A stretch of 64,000 nt of DNA, from assembly GCF_029543085.1 (NCBI RefSeq), contig NZ_CP119967.1, forward strand, positions 4,614,501-4,678,500. The letters run 5' to 3'. The position numbers were made by a program, and so were the translations under genes. This DNA comes from Pseudomonas sp. A34-9 (lineage in GTDB: Bacteria > Pseudomonadota > Gammaproteobacteria > Pseudomonadales > Pseudomonadaceae). This document shows, piece by piece, positions 8,409-17,268 of this stretch. The notes beneath the pieces were generated by a model. The model made no database searches, had not been told where the DNA came from, and saw only the letters and a program-made list of their open reading frames with translations. Numbering within the stretch: the stretch's first letter is position 1; each line of letters starts with the position of its first letter.

Positions 8409-9522
8409 AGGCTGCTCGTTCAAGCACCACCGGTGCCGAGAACTTCTTTTTAAACTGCATCGCCGGCTTCTCGATGTATCGCCAGGAGAACCACGCCAGC
8501 CCCATGGAGATCACGCTGGTGGCAATAGCCAACCACCAGCCGTTGATCGACTTGTGGGAGATCGACACCAGCGCTTGCTGGATAGGGAAGGCAAAGAGAT
8601 AGGTGCCGTAAGACAGATCGCCAAGCTTGCGCATGCCATCAACGAAGACTGGACGACGATAAGCCAGATACATCAGCAAGTACGGCAATGCAATGAACAG
8701 TGCCAGGTTGGTGTAACCGAATCGTGAGCCGATCAACAGGATGACCAGACACATTGCCGCGATACCGCCCTTGAATGGCACGATATCCTTGTACTTCCAG
8801 AGGAAGGTACCGACCAGGAACATCAAGCCGAAGCGCAGAACAGGTAGTACCTCCGTCGTTCCGAAAAGTGTGATCGGCGCGATGGGGCCATGGAAAAACA
8901 ACCAGACAAAGAACGCCGAAATCAACGCCATTACCGGTACAACCAGCGAGAAAGTTCGACGCCCGACGAAGAAGATCGCAGCCAGCGCCACGTAGCAAAA
9001 CGCTTCGATCGGGATTGTCCACAGCGAACCATTCACCGTTTGCGGATAGGTCACATCCGAGAAGACACCAGGCAATACGAAGACGGTCTGATACGGAATC
9101 GAATTGGTCAGATAACGATAGGTGCCAGAGCTCTGGAAATACTCATCAAGCGGCAGTGCTGTGAAAATCGGTCCCAATATCAAGGCGGAAACGAACGAAG
9201 TGACCGCCAGTGCCGGAATAATGCGCAAAGCGCGCGCCTGCCAGTATTCCGAGAACGTACGGCGCTCCAGAGAACCGGCAATCAGAAAACCACTGATCGC
9301 AAAAAAAGCACTGACTGCCAGGCTTCCAGGCTCATAGCCCATAAACAGGGAATACCACGTTGCAGAGGATTTCCCCGTGAGCGCAAAACTGTGGGTAATC
9401 AAGACGATCAGGGCTGCGCACAATCTGAGCAAGTCAAAGTTGTTAGCACGCAGCTTTACCATGTCGCCAAGTGTTGTTGCTGGCTTTTTAAAATTGGTCA
9501 TTACGCGAACTCGTTTTGTCAC
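8407..9522 (-). CDS. Acyltransferase-3 family membrane protein (OafA/YrhL type)
   Basis: Polytopic 371-aa protein with the hallmarks of the acyltransferase 3 family. The opening NNFDLLRLCAALIVLITHSF has the conserved His; a second signature SAFFAISGFLIAGSLERR has the Arg. About ten membrane helices follow. These proteins O-acetylate (or otherwise acylate) lipopolysaccharide, Nod factors and similar glycans at the membrane. Placement in the O-antigen locus suggests O-acetylation of the O-chain. The reading frame opens with GTG at 9522; an internal ATG (9501) is an alternative start and neither has a strong ribosome site. Confidence 0.85.
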   Translation of the reverse strand: MTKRVRVMTNFKKPATTLGDMVKLRANNFDLLRLCAALIVLITHSFALTGKSSATWYSLFMGYEPGSLAVSAFFAISGFLIAGSLERRTFSEYWQARALRIIPALAVTSFVSALILGPIFTALPLDEYFQSSGTYRYLTNSIPYQTVFVLPGVFSDVTYPQTVNGSLWTIPIEAFCYVALAAIFFVGRRTFSLVVPVMALISAFFVWLFFHGPIAPITLFGTTEVLPVLRFGLMFLVGTFLWKYKDIVPFKGGIAAMCLVILLIGSRFGYTNLALFIALPYLLMYLAYRRPVFVDGMRKLGDLSYGTYLFAFPIQQALVSISHKSINGWWLAIATSVISMGLAWFSWRYIEKPAMQFKKKFSAPVVLERAA

Positions 9523-9599
9523 CTTTTATTCGGCGCGCGCATATTATCACGTAAGTGTGGCGAGATTATGTTGCCATTACGAAGCCTGTATTTCGTCAC

Positions 9600-10616
9600 T
9601 CAAGCCTGCTCCGCCCTGCCCGACTGGTACTTGAAGGCAAGAAAAACTAAAGGGGCATACGCAAGGATGAGTCCCGTCGCCCCGTCCAATTGGAATCGGG
9701 CGACACATACTGCAATCGGCAACAACCACAGCAGATTGATCAAACCCACTGCCATTGTGACAGGCCAATGTTTGCCATAACGACGTGACGCAAACTGATA
9801 GGCATGACTGCGGTGAGCCTCATAGACCTTTTCGCCACGCAGCAAGCGGCGCAGCAGTGTAAACGTCGCATCGACGATGAAGACCCCCAGCAGGATCAAC
9901 CACCCCCAAAACAGCTGAAACGAGAGCCAGCTGGCCTCAAGCGCGAGAATGCCCAGAATCAGACCGAGAAACCCGCTGCCGGCATCGCCCATAAAGATCC
10001 GTGCCGCCGGGAAGTTCCAGACCAGAAAGCCTGCCACAGCGACCGCCAGCAATAGCGGCGCACCAATCAACGGCGCGCCGTTATCCAACACTGACAACAC
10101 GCATACCCCAAGGCACACCGTGACCGCCTCGACACCGGCGATCCCGTCGATACCGTCCATGAAGTTGTAGAGGTTGAGCATCCAGACGAGAAAAAAAGCC
10201 GCCAATGCCGTCCCCGGCCATCCCAGATCGATCACCTGACCGAACGCATGCAGCGGCGGGAGACCTCCCAGCCAGTAAAGAGCCCATGCAGCGGCGGCGA
10301 AGTGCCCCAGTAGTCGCCAGCGTGCGGCGATGTGGCCATGATCATCCATAAAACCAATGATCGCGACCATTGCCCCCGCTCCCAACGCCGACAAGAAGAG
10401 CCCCGACGGGATTATCCCCGCCATGAACAACAGACAAAGTGCAGCCAGAAAGGTGACGACGATCGCCACTCCTCCGCCCCTTGGCGTTGGAATGGTGTGA
10501 GAGCTCCGATCGTTAGGCACATCGATAAGGCTTTTGGACAAGGCATAACGGCGCAAGAGCGCGGTTAAAGTGAAGGCACTGGCAAAGACCACTGGCACAA
10601 GCCAAACGCTACTCAT
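9600..10616 (-). CDS. wbpL: WbpL-type undecaprenyl-phosphate HexNAc-1-phosphate transferase
   Basis: Member of the WecA/MraY/WbpL glycosyltransferase family 4, 338 aa with about ten helices. Key motifs are visible: IGFMDDHGH (Mg-binding Asp pair), LYNFMDGIDGIAG, FMGDAGSGFLG and EAHRSHAYQ (family His motif in the last cytoplasmic loop). It starts O-antigen assembly by putting a HexNAc-1-phosphate (in P. aeruginosa FucNAc, QuiNAc or GlcNAc) on undecaprenyl phosphate. The donor here would come from WbpM plus the reductase at 18.7 kb. It lies downstream of the 1440-residue protein gene after a hairpin. Confidence 0.92.
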   Translation of the reverse strand: MSSVWLVPVVFASAFTLTALLRRYALSKSLIDVPNDRSSHTIPTPRGGGVAIVVTFLAALCLLFMAGIIPSGLFLSALGAGAMVAIIGFMDDHGHIAARWRLLGHFAAAAWALYWLGGLPPLHAFGQVIDLGWPGTALAAFFLVWMLNLYNFMDGIDGIAGVEAVTVCLGVCVLSVLDNGAPLIGAPLLLAVAVAGFLVWNFPAARIFMGDAGSGFLGLILGILALEASWLSFQLFWGWLILLGVFIVDATFTLLRRLLRGEKVYEAHRSHAYQFASRRYGKHWPVTMAVGLINLLWLLPIAVCVARFQLDGATGLILAYAPLVFLAFKYQSGRAEQA

Positions 10617-10671
10617 AAGCCCAGCGGCTCCTTTGCAAAACTCTAATTCGACATTGCGTCAAAAATCATCT

Positions 10672-10712
10672 GTCCCCTTCCGCTGAAGCCCCAGCTTCGC
10701 GGCAAGGGGAAC
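10672..10712 (-). terminator. Hairpin downstream of the 1440-residue protein gene
   Basis: On the minus strand a long imperfect hairpin pairs GTTCCCCTT...CCGC with GCGGAAGGGGAC around an inner GAAGC/GCTTC stem, followed after about six bases by TTTTT. It lies 8 bases past the stop codon and may partly terminate transcription before wbpL. Confidence 0.55.
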
Positions 10713-10719
10713 AAGTTGC

Positions 10720-13700
10720 TTAGTTTTTGTGCAGGTCGACTATTTCGTGAAGTGGACGCTTGGTCAACTTTCTCTTGATTTTCTGACGTACACCATACGG
10801 AACCGAACGACTGAGTCGCTGCATGCCAGGCTTGCGGTACAACGTCCACAGAGCGAGCAGCACAATTTCCCGGGTAGTCAACGGTACTTCGTACTCGGCC
10901 GCAGTAATGCCCGTGGCAGGGAGTTCGAGGAAAACGGGCTGTTGCTGACGCGGAACATCGTTATTCACCAGTTGCAAATAATCGACTTCATAGAAATCTG
11001 GATTCAACAGACTTTGCGCATGCGAAGGTGCCTGGATCAAGTCCCCCGCCACCGATGACTGCACAAATGTGCTCATTGCTTCCAGAAGCTCTACAGGCTC
11101 GATGCCAAATGGGTACACGAGGGTATGTTCACGGCTGGCCAGGCGCTCGGGGAACGCACCGATATCCGGCGCGATGATCGGCAGCCCTGACGCCAGCGCA
11201 TAGCTGAGTGTGTAGCTGTAAGTTTCCGGCCATTGCGCAGGAAACAGGATCAAGTCGAGATCATGCTCCGCGATCAACCGCGCGAGCTCCGCTGCGTCGT
11301 ATTGCCCGCTGGTGAAAATCCCGTTCAATTCCCGGTAAGCGAAGCCAAGCAGCTTGAAGTCGAAGGGGGCGTTTGCGGCCTTCGCTTTCGCAGCCAGTTG
11401 CTCGAGATAATCCGCGCCCTTTTCCTTGCCCAGCGCACCCAACACGCCCACGGTATAACGCGGTTTTGGAATGATCGGTGCCACCGAAGAGATTGCCGGT
11501 CGCTTGTCCTCGACATGCAACGCTACGATCGGACGCTGCAAAGCATAGTACTGCTGGTAAAGCGCCAACGTGTACTCAGATGGGAACACGACTGTTTTCG
11601 CGCTTTCGAGGAACCCTCTCAATTGTTCGCGCCATTCGACAGCCGAGACACCCTCGGGCAGAGGGAACGCAGGATTGAGTAAATCATCGGAATACTGGCC
11701 CGGATAAACGCCCGCCTCGTTGGTCAATGTCGGGTTGCCGCCAAGCCAATAGAAGTCGTGAACCGTCAATGCGTATTCAGTACCCAGCTGCGCCGGAAGA
11801 TCGAACAGTGCCGGATTCAATCCAAGAGAGTGATGGAAATGGACGAATCCGACACCGCAGCCTTTGAGCAGGGCAACCAGCTTCGGAAGCTCTTCCGGAA
11901 GATGGAAGACCAGCTCGTCTGCGCCGGGGAATGTGCCCATGTACAGAGAGACGGCGCCCGCACCTTTACGAGGTTTGAGGATGAGGTTGTAGGTATTTGC
12001 CTGAAGCGCTTCGCTCAGCTCTTCGACATGCTGTTTGACTCCGCCCCCGGCCTCATGGGAAACCTGCAGGACCTTGGGACGATTGAGTGTCGAAAGCAAC
12101 TGTACGAGACGGTTGACACGCACCAGCTTGACCGGATCCTCGGCAATGAACGTCTGAATATCCAGATGATAGTCCGGATGCAGTTCGACAATCGCTTTGA
12201 AGGCGTTTTCGATCAATGCCTGCTTGGTCGAAGAAAAACTGACGCCGCCTTCATGGAATGCGTAAAGGTTCGGTGTAATGATGTTGAACCAGCCGGCCTT
12301 GAGCGCGCGCTGGCACAAATCGTTTTCTTCGCCGTAACCACGACCGAATTTTTCCTCATTCAACAAGCCCACGACGTCCAGGCAATCGCGGCGCACGTAC
12401 ATGCAGAACCCGACACCGGTAGGTGCTTTCACATTTGGCAGTCGTGCCCCGGCGAACACTTTGTCGATCTGATGGACATCCAGTCCGAAGGCCTGTTCGT
12501 TTTCGTACAGGAAGGCCGGAAAACTGCAAATGGTCGCGTTATTCGAGAACGGGGTAACCGTACCGATATTCGGCGCAATGTAGGCTTCTGCGGTCAGCCG
12601 TTCCAGCCAGTTTTGCGGGACGATCACATCGCTGTTCAGGAACACGATGTCGGCTTCTCCGGCCTGGCGCATCCCACGATTAACAGTTTTGACGAATCCC
12701 AGGTTGTTCGGATTCTCCAAAACAGTCAGCACGTCCGGCCATTGTGCTTCGAGCTCAAGAAGCATGTCCTGCATCCCGGCATCCGGACTACAGTCATTGA
12801 TCGCGATGATCTTTGCACCCGACATCGAGAGAATGCCCGGCATGGCAGCTTCGATGCAGCGCCTGGTCATCTCGATGCCTTTATAGACCGGCAAGATCAC
12901 CGTCACGGAGCGGATACGGGCAATTGGCGCTTCGACGATGTAACTCTTGCCTGCGGGAACCGGAGCCTTGACCTCCTGGTTACGCAGGTAGACGGTGGCC
13001 GCGCGTTTACAGCTTTCGACATTATTGCGCAAAGCCTTTTTGCCGTTGCGCAGTGAACGAACGACAAATCGAATCGGCTTGGTGATGAACCAGGAGTTCG
13101 AATGAATCACATCATTGTAGGCTGCCTGACTCTCGGTCAAACGAACAGACAAGCGGTAGCGTTCCGACTGCAGATTCTCTAGCTCGGATCGAAGTTCGGA
13201 GTGAAGCCGCTGATTATCAGCCTGAACTCTTTCAACTTCCCGCAGGGAATCAGCCTGAACTCTTTCAACTTCCCGCAGGGAATCAGCCTGAACTCTTTCA
13301 ACTTCCCGCCCAGCGGCTTCCAACGCTTGCGCTTGTGTCGCCAAGGCGGACTGGGTTTTGTTAAAAGCCATCAACAAGTTGTCAACGACAACCTGTCGAT
13401 CCTCTTCCCAAGAGTGAAATTCACTTGGCTCGCGGCCACTGATGGCGCTCTGCACAGCCGCCTCTAATGACAGAAATTGACGAACATCTTCTTCGCCGAT
13501 CCCATAGCCAGCTGCCGCTGACGCTGCAAACACGAATTCTTTGTACGTTGCCGTGGCGAAGTCAGCGCTCGGGCTGAAACGTGTCACCGAACCGAGCAAT
13601 TGACGCAGTGCCCTGAACAACAGGAATTCGATCCGCAAACCGACGGTCAACGACCACTCTTTATCTATCAGGTGGGGGGCGCCTTGCTGGTCGATCAGAA

Positions 13701-15042
13701 TATTCTGTGGTACGGCATCGAAAAGTTGTCCCGGCAATAAATCATCAGCGCCCGACTGGCCGCTGGAGATATTTTTCAATATGGCCACATAGCCTTTCAG
13801 GAACTCGCCGACCTGAGCATAAGTCCAGCCTTGCGCATTGACGATTTCGATCAACTTCGTCGAGAGAACATGCCCTTTGATGTATGGCTCGGACGCTGTC
13901 AGCTTGAAGTCGACGATGGCTTCTGCGGCAGGCTCTGCAGCAATATTGGTCAACTTCTCGTAGTGAACGCGAATTGAGTTATCGGCGCCTTTTTTGAACG
14001 ACGAACTCTTGCAGAATTCCGCCCGACGATCACTGCTGAAATGAACGGCCAGGGTTCCGTCGTCGAGGGTTTTGCGTGCCACCGGCGAAGCACCGATGAG
14101 GAAGGAATTGGACATGTCCATGCCCAAACCATTCTTGCAGATCTGCGGCCATGCCAGTTCAAGCGAGAACGTACACAGCTCAGGCAGTTGCGGATCGCGC
14201 TGGGCGCTTTGCCAAGCAAAAGCCCCAGCATCGAAATCAGGGTCGACAAACCCTTCTTCCGTGACAATCGAAACCGGCAGTTTGTAATCTGGAAATGGAG
14301 CAAAAAATTCGTTGGACGCAAAGCCGGCACCAGACAGCAGCGAGGCTAGCGCCTGTTTGCCGTAAGTTTGTGGCGTAGTGCTGTTATAGCGTCCCTCGAC
14401 ACCAAACATCGGCGTCACAACATGGTCTTCCGGTGCGCCTGCGAAATATTTGAGACCCAGCTGGTTCTCGATGGCAATGATCAACAAGCCGTCGGGCTTC
14501 AATAGCGAGCGAACTTTCTTGAGCATGTTCGCGCCCGGATTCTCACCCGAGACAAACAGATTGGCGTACTCAAAAACACCAATCAGCGTGATGACATCGA
14601 ATTTCTTGTCAACCTGGAAGTTTTCGAATGTTTCGGCCAATACCGACACGTTCGGCAAGTCTCTGGTACGAGACCGGGCAATGCTTGCACGGCGCGCACT
14701 GCCTTCCAGCGCAAGCACGTTACCGCCCTGCTCACCCAGATAGCGGGTAATCGCGCCACAGCCTGCGCCGATTTCGAGGACGTCACCTTTAAGATCGGCA
14801 TCAAACACCCTTAGCAAATTTGCCCGGGTGCTGGACAGGTAATACAGCGATGGCCAATCGGTGCACCAGCCACGCAGCTCATCGGAAAAAACACTTACAT
14901 CACGCGCCTTCTCAATCAAGTACTTGATGCGTAGTTCGGTGGTATCGCCGTCACTGTAGTTGATACTCGCGTAATCCGGCCGCGACCAGATCTTGAGTTC
15001 TTCGTTAAGTTGATAGCCCGCTTGCGTCAATAAAGTATTCAA
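10720..15042 (-). CDS. Multidomain O-antigen protein: methyltransferase, kinase-like patch, coiled coil, GT2 and GT4
   Basis: 1440 aa. Residues ~85-245 form a class I SAM methyltransferase (VLEIGAGCGAITRYLG). Residues ~330-520 include FDAVPQNILIDQQG then LIDKEW, resembling the catalytic and metal-binding loops of a small-molecule kinase, but with no HxD. Residues ~550-640 are coiled coil with three near-identical 11-mers (REVERVQADSL, 579-611). Residues ~711-930 are a GT2 domain (TVILPVYKG, NDCSPD, GEEND). Residues ~990-1330 are a GT-B domain with an EX7E-like segment (PETYSYTLSYALASG). Methyltransferase-kinase-coil is the order of E. coli WbdD, which caps the O-chain and sets its length; the equivalence is my inference. 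The TTG start overlaps the wzt stop (TTGA). Confidence 0.85.
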   Translation of the reverse strand: MNTLLTQAGYQLNEELKIWSRPDYASINYSDGDTTELRIKYLIEKARDVSVFSDELRGWCTDWPSLYYLSSTRANLLRVFDADLKGDVLEIGAGCGAITRYLGEQGGNVLALEGSARRASIARSRTRDLPNVSVLAETFENFQVDKKFDVITLIGVFEYANLFVSGENPGANMLKKVRSLLKPDGLLIIAIENQLGLKYFAGAPEDHVVTPMFGVEGRYNSTTPQTYGKQALASLLSGAGFASNEFFAPFPDYKLPVSIVTEEGFVDPDFDAGAFAWQSAQRDPQLPELCTFSLELAWPQICKNGLGMDMSNSFLIGASPVARKTLDDGTLAVHFSSDRRAEFCKSSSFKKGADNSIRVHYEKLTNIAAEPAAEAIVDFKLTASEPYIKGHVLSTKLIEIVNAQGWTYAQVGEFLKGYVAILKNISSGQSGADDLLPGQLFDAVPQNILIDQQGAPHLIDKEWSLTVGLRIEFLLFRALRQLLGSVTRFSPSADFATATYKEFVFAASAAAGYGIGEEDVRQFLSLEAAVQSAISGREPSEFHSWEEDRQVVVDNLLMAFNKTQSALATQAQALEAAGREVERVQADSLREVERVQADSLREVERVQADNQRLHSELRSELENLQSERYRLSVRLTESQAAYNDVIHSNSWFITKPIRFVVRSLRNGKKALRNNVESCKRAATVYLRNQEVKAPVPAGKSYIVEAPIARIRSVTVILPVYKGIEMTRRCIEAAMPGILSMSGAKIIAINDCSPDAGMQDMLLELEAQWPDVLTVLENPNNLGFVKTVNRGMRQAGEADIVFLNSDVIVPQNWLERLTAEAYIAPNIGTVTPFSNNATICSFPAFLYENEQAFGLDVHQIDKVFAGARLPNVKAPTGVGFCMYVRRDCLDVVGLLNEEKFGRGYGEENDLCQRALKAGWFNIITPNLYAFHEGGVSFSSTKQALIENAFKAIVELHPDYHLDIQTFIAEDPVKLVRVNRLVQLLSTLNRPKVLQVSHEAGGGVKQHVEELSEALQANTYNLILKPRKGAGAVSLYMGTFPGADELVFHLPEELPKLVALLKGCGVGFVHFHHSLGLNPALFDLPAQLGTEYALTVHDFYWLGGNPTLTNEAGVYPGQYSDDLLNPAFPLPEGVSAVEWREQLRGFLESAKTVVFPSEYTLALYQQYYALQRPIVALHVEDKRPAISSVAPIIPKPRYTVGVLGALGKEKGADYLEQLAAKAKAANAPFDFKLLGFAYRELNGIFTSGQYDAAELARLIAEHDLDLILFPAQWPETYSYTLSYALASGLPIIAPDIGAFPERLASREHTLVYPFGIEPVELLEAMSTFVQSSVAGDLIQAPSHAQSLLNPDFYEVDYLQLVNNDVPRQQQPVFLELPATGITAAEYEVPLTTREIVLLALWTLYRKPGMQRLSRSVPYGVRQKIKRKLTKRPLHEIVDLHKN
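13217..13309. repeat. In-frame 33-bp tandem repeat, about 2.8 copies
   Basis: Near-identical 33-bp units begin at about 13217, 13250 and 13283, the last one shortened. The unit encodes REVERVQADSL, an 11-residue (hendecad) coiled-coil period. Because 33 is a multiple of three, gain or loss of a unit would lengthen or shorten the coil without a frameshift. Confidence 0.95.
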
Positions 15043-16346
15043 TTTGTAACCTTTTTGGCACGAATGCTCGAATCTAGATTTACCAGCCCAAAAAACTTGT
15101 CTGTCGGCCGCACCTGAAGGTGCACGGAATCGTAACGACGATCCCTTGGCGTCACCTCTTCACCGTCTTTGGTGGAAACGCCAAGGGAAATGAAGTAATC
15201 ACCCGGAGCCAATTCACAGGCAATCGACAACTCGACCTCGACGATTTCACCCTTGCGACCAAAGGCGCGGAAATCCGGAGAATCAAGGGTTTCACTGTTC
15301 ACGCCGTAAACGGTTACCCCTTCCTTGGTTTTGATGGTCATGCCGAGGATAGGGCAGATCAGATCGGTATCAAACCTGACGAATACAGCCAGCTTAAGTT
15401 TGGAACCGGTATCAACGGCTACGGGATATTCCTGACCATCGGCACTCAGATGAAAGTCGATGATGGTCGCTGCCCGATCCCCCCAACGATACTCATTGGG
15501 ATTGTAGTTGGGGTGCGTATCAAATACGTCCATTCCGCCTTCAGGCGTGTGGTAGGTTTCCAGCACGTCGACGGCAGGCTCAAGCTCGGTCACTACTGAA
15601 TTCCGGGTTTTGCCGAACAGCAGATCCAGATAGCGATTGACAACCTGGCGTGGCTCACCCTGCTCTAACTGCACACCGTCATTCAACAGAAATGCCTTGT
15701 CGCAATGAGTCACGATCTGCTCACTCGAATGCGTTACCAGGAGAATACTGGTGCCATTCTCCTTCAGCTTCTTCAAGCGATCAAAACAGCGTGCCTGGAA
15801 CTTGGCATCGCCAACGGCCAATGCTTCATCAACAATAAGAATGTCCGGTTCGACTTGAGCCTGAACGGAAAACGCCAGACGCACGAGCATCCCGCTGGAG
15901 TAGGTTTTCACCGGCTGATTGATAAACTCGCCAATGTCCGCAAACTCGATGATCGCATCGTACTTTTCATCGATTTCCTCTTTGCTCAAACCGAGGATGG
16001 TTGCGTTCAAATAGACGTTTTCACGCCCGGTGAACTCAGGATTGAATCCCGAGCCCAACTCCAGCAACGCAGCGATCCGACCGTGGGTTTCCACAGTACC
16101 GCCAGTAGGATTCAGGGTCCCACACAAAATCTGCAACAGCGTGGACTTGCCACTGCCGTTCTTGCCGACAATCCCGACGGTCTCGCCCTTGCGGATCTCG
16201 AACGACACATCGTGCAGCGCCCAGAACTCCCGGCAGTATTTTTTCTTGCCGCGGCTGAGCATCTGCAGCAGGCGGTCACGTGGCTTGTCGTAAATCTCAT
16301 AGCATTTGCTGAGATTCTGAACTTTGATAGCAATCTCAGATGACAT
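15039..16346 (-). CDS. wzt: O-antigen ABC exporter ATPase with carbohydrate-binding C-terminus
   Basis: 435-aa ATP-binding subunit of a Wzm/Wzt O-polysaccharide exporter. Walker A is GIVGKNGSGKST, the signature YSSGMLVRL, Walker B ILIVDEALAVGD. After the ~250-residue ATPase comes a ~170-residue beta-rich domain (VDTGSKLKLAVFVRF ... GDYFISLGVST), the Wzt C-terminal domain. In E. coli O8/O9a this domain recognises the cap that WbdD puts on the finished chain. Start chosen is MSSEIAIKV, overlapping the end of wzm by 11 bases; an upstream Met would overlap it further. It ends in a 4-base overlap with the downstream multidomain gene, consistent with coupled expression of cap-making and cap-reading proteins. 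Confidence 0.95.
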   Translation of the reverse strand: MSSEIAIKVQNLSKCYEIYDKPRDRLLQMLSRGKKKYCREFWALHDVSFEIRKGETVGIVGKNGSGKSTLLQILCGTLNPTGGTVETHGRIAALLELGSGFNPEFTGRENVYLNATILGLSKEEIDEKYDAIIEFADIGEFINQPVKTYSSGMLVRLAFSVQAQVEPDILIVDEALAVGDAKFQARCFDRLKKLKENGTSILLVTHSSEQIVTHCDKAFLLNDGVQLEQGEPRQVVNRYLDLLFGKTRNSVVTELEPAVDVLETYHTPEGGMDVFDTHPNYNPNEYRWGDRAATIIDFHLSADGQEYPVAVDTGSKLKLAVFVRFDTDLICPILGMTIKTKEGVTVYGVNSETLDSPDFRAFGRKGEIVEVELSIACELAPGDYFISLGVSTKDGEEVTPRDRRYDSVHLQVRPTDKFFGLVNLDSSIRAKKVTN

Positions 16347-17154
16347 CAGCAAATCCTTTTCGAGTTTTCTGGAACCAGGCAAAGCCGAGCCAGGCGACCA
16401 CTATTGAGCCTGCGAGATAAATGCCAAGGACGGTGAAATCAGGCATACGCCCCCAGAACAGCACTTCACGCGCATATTCAATGGTGGGCGTGAGCGGGTT
16501 CAACATCAGCAGGTGCTGATACTTTTCGGGTAATGCGCTCGCCGGATAGAAAATGGGTGAGAGGAACATCAGTACCGTGGTCAGAATCCCGATGAATTGC
16601 GCAACATCGCGCAAGTAAACACCGAGTGATGCCAGCGCCCAGGTCAATCCCATGATCAACAGCACCAGTGGCAATATGATCAGCGGAAACAACAAGACCG
16701 TCAGATGAGGTGTACCAAACAGAAAGGTATAGGCAAGCAGCCACACGATCAGACTGATCACCATATGAAACAGCGCGGAGCCGACGGTCACCCATGGCAG
16801 GATCTCCAGCGGAAATACTACCTTCTTGACGTAATTCGCATTGGAAAGAATCAGCGTCGGGCTGCGATTGAAACACTCGGCGAACAGGTTGAATACGATC
16901 AGTCCCGCGAACAGGATGAGTGCAAATTCTGTCTTGGAATCGCTACCCCCGCTCCAGCGAGCCTTGAACACGACGCTGAAGACAAACGTGTACACGACCA
17001 GCATGAACACCGGATTGAAGAACGACCAGAGAATCCCCATGAAAGACCCGCGATAGCGCCCCACAACCTCGCGCTGCACCAGAGCTCTGATCATGCTGCG
17101 ATTGCGCCACAAACTGCCGAGTAATTCCCTCGGTGAAATCGAAAAATTACGCAT
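16336..17154 (-). CDS. wzm: O-antigen ABC exporter permease
   Basis: 272-aa ABC-2 type permease with six hydrophobic helices. The N-terminus has the usual amphipathic interface sequence (LVQREVVGRYRGSFMGILWS) before the first helix; the C-terminus carries GRMPDFTVLGIYL before the last helix. It forms the channel moving undecaprenyl-linked O-polysaccharide across the inner membrane, powered by the adjacent Wzt. Start chosen at MRNFSISP, three codons into the open frame. Confidence 0.94.
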   Translation of the reverse strand: MRNFSISPRELLGSLWRNRSMIRALVQREVVGRYRGSFMGILWSFFNPVFMLVVYTFVFSVVFKARWSGGSDSKTEFALILFAGLIVFNLFAECFNRSPTLILSNANYVKKVVFPLEILPWVTVGSALFHMVISLIVWLLAYTFLFGTPHLTVLLFPLIILPLVLLIMGLTWALASLGVYLRDVAQFIGILTTVLMFLSPIFYPASALPEKYQHLLMLNPLTPTIEYAREVLFWGRMPDFTVLGIYLAGSIVVAWLGFAWFQKTRKGFADVI

Positions 17155-17268
17155 TAAGCACACACCTAAAAAAACTCAGGGAGATGAATCTCATCAAAAT
17201 TCTCTCGTTCAAACACTGCTACCGTGCCATCAGGAAACCTGCAAAAGTCCTTTCAGGCGCGAACATCT

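Noticed and set aside
13217..13309. Direct repeats as a CRISPR array
   Set aside because: Units are contiguous without spacers, in frame, and encode a coiled-coil repeat.
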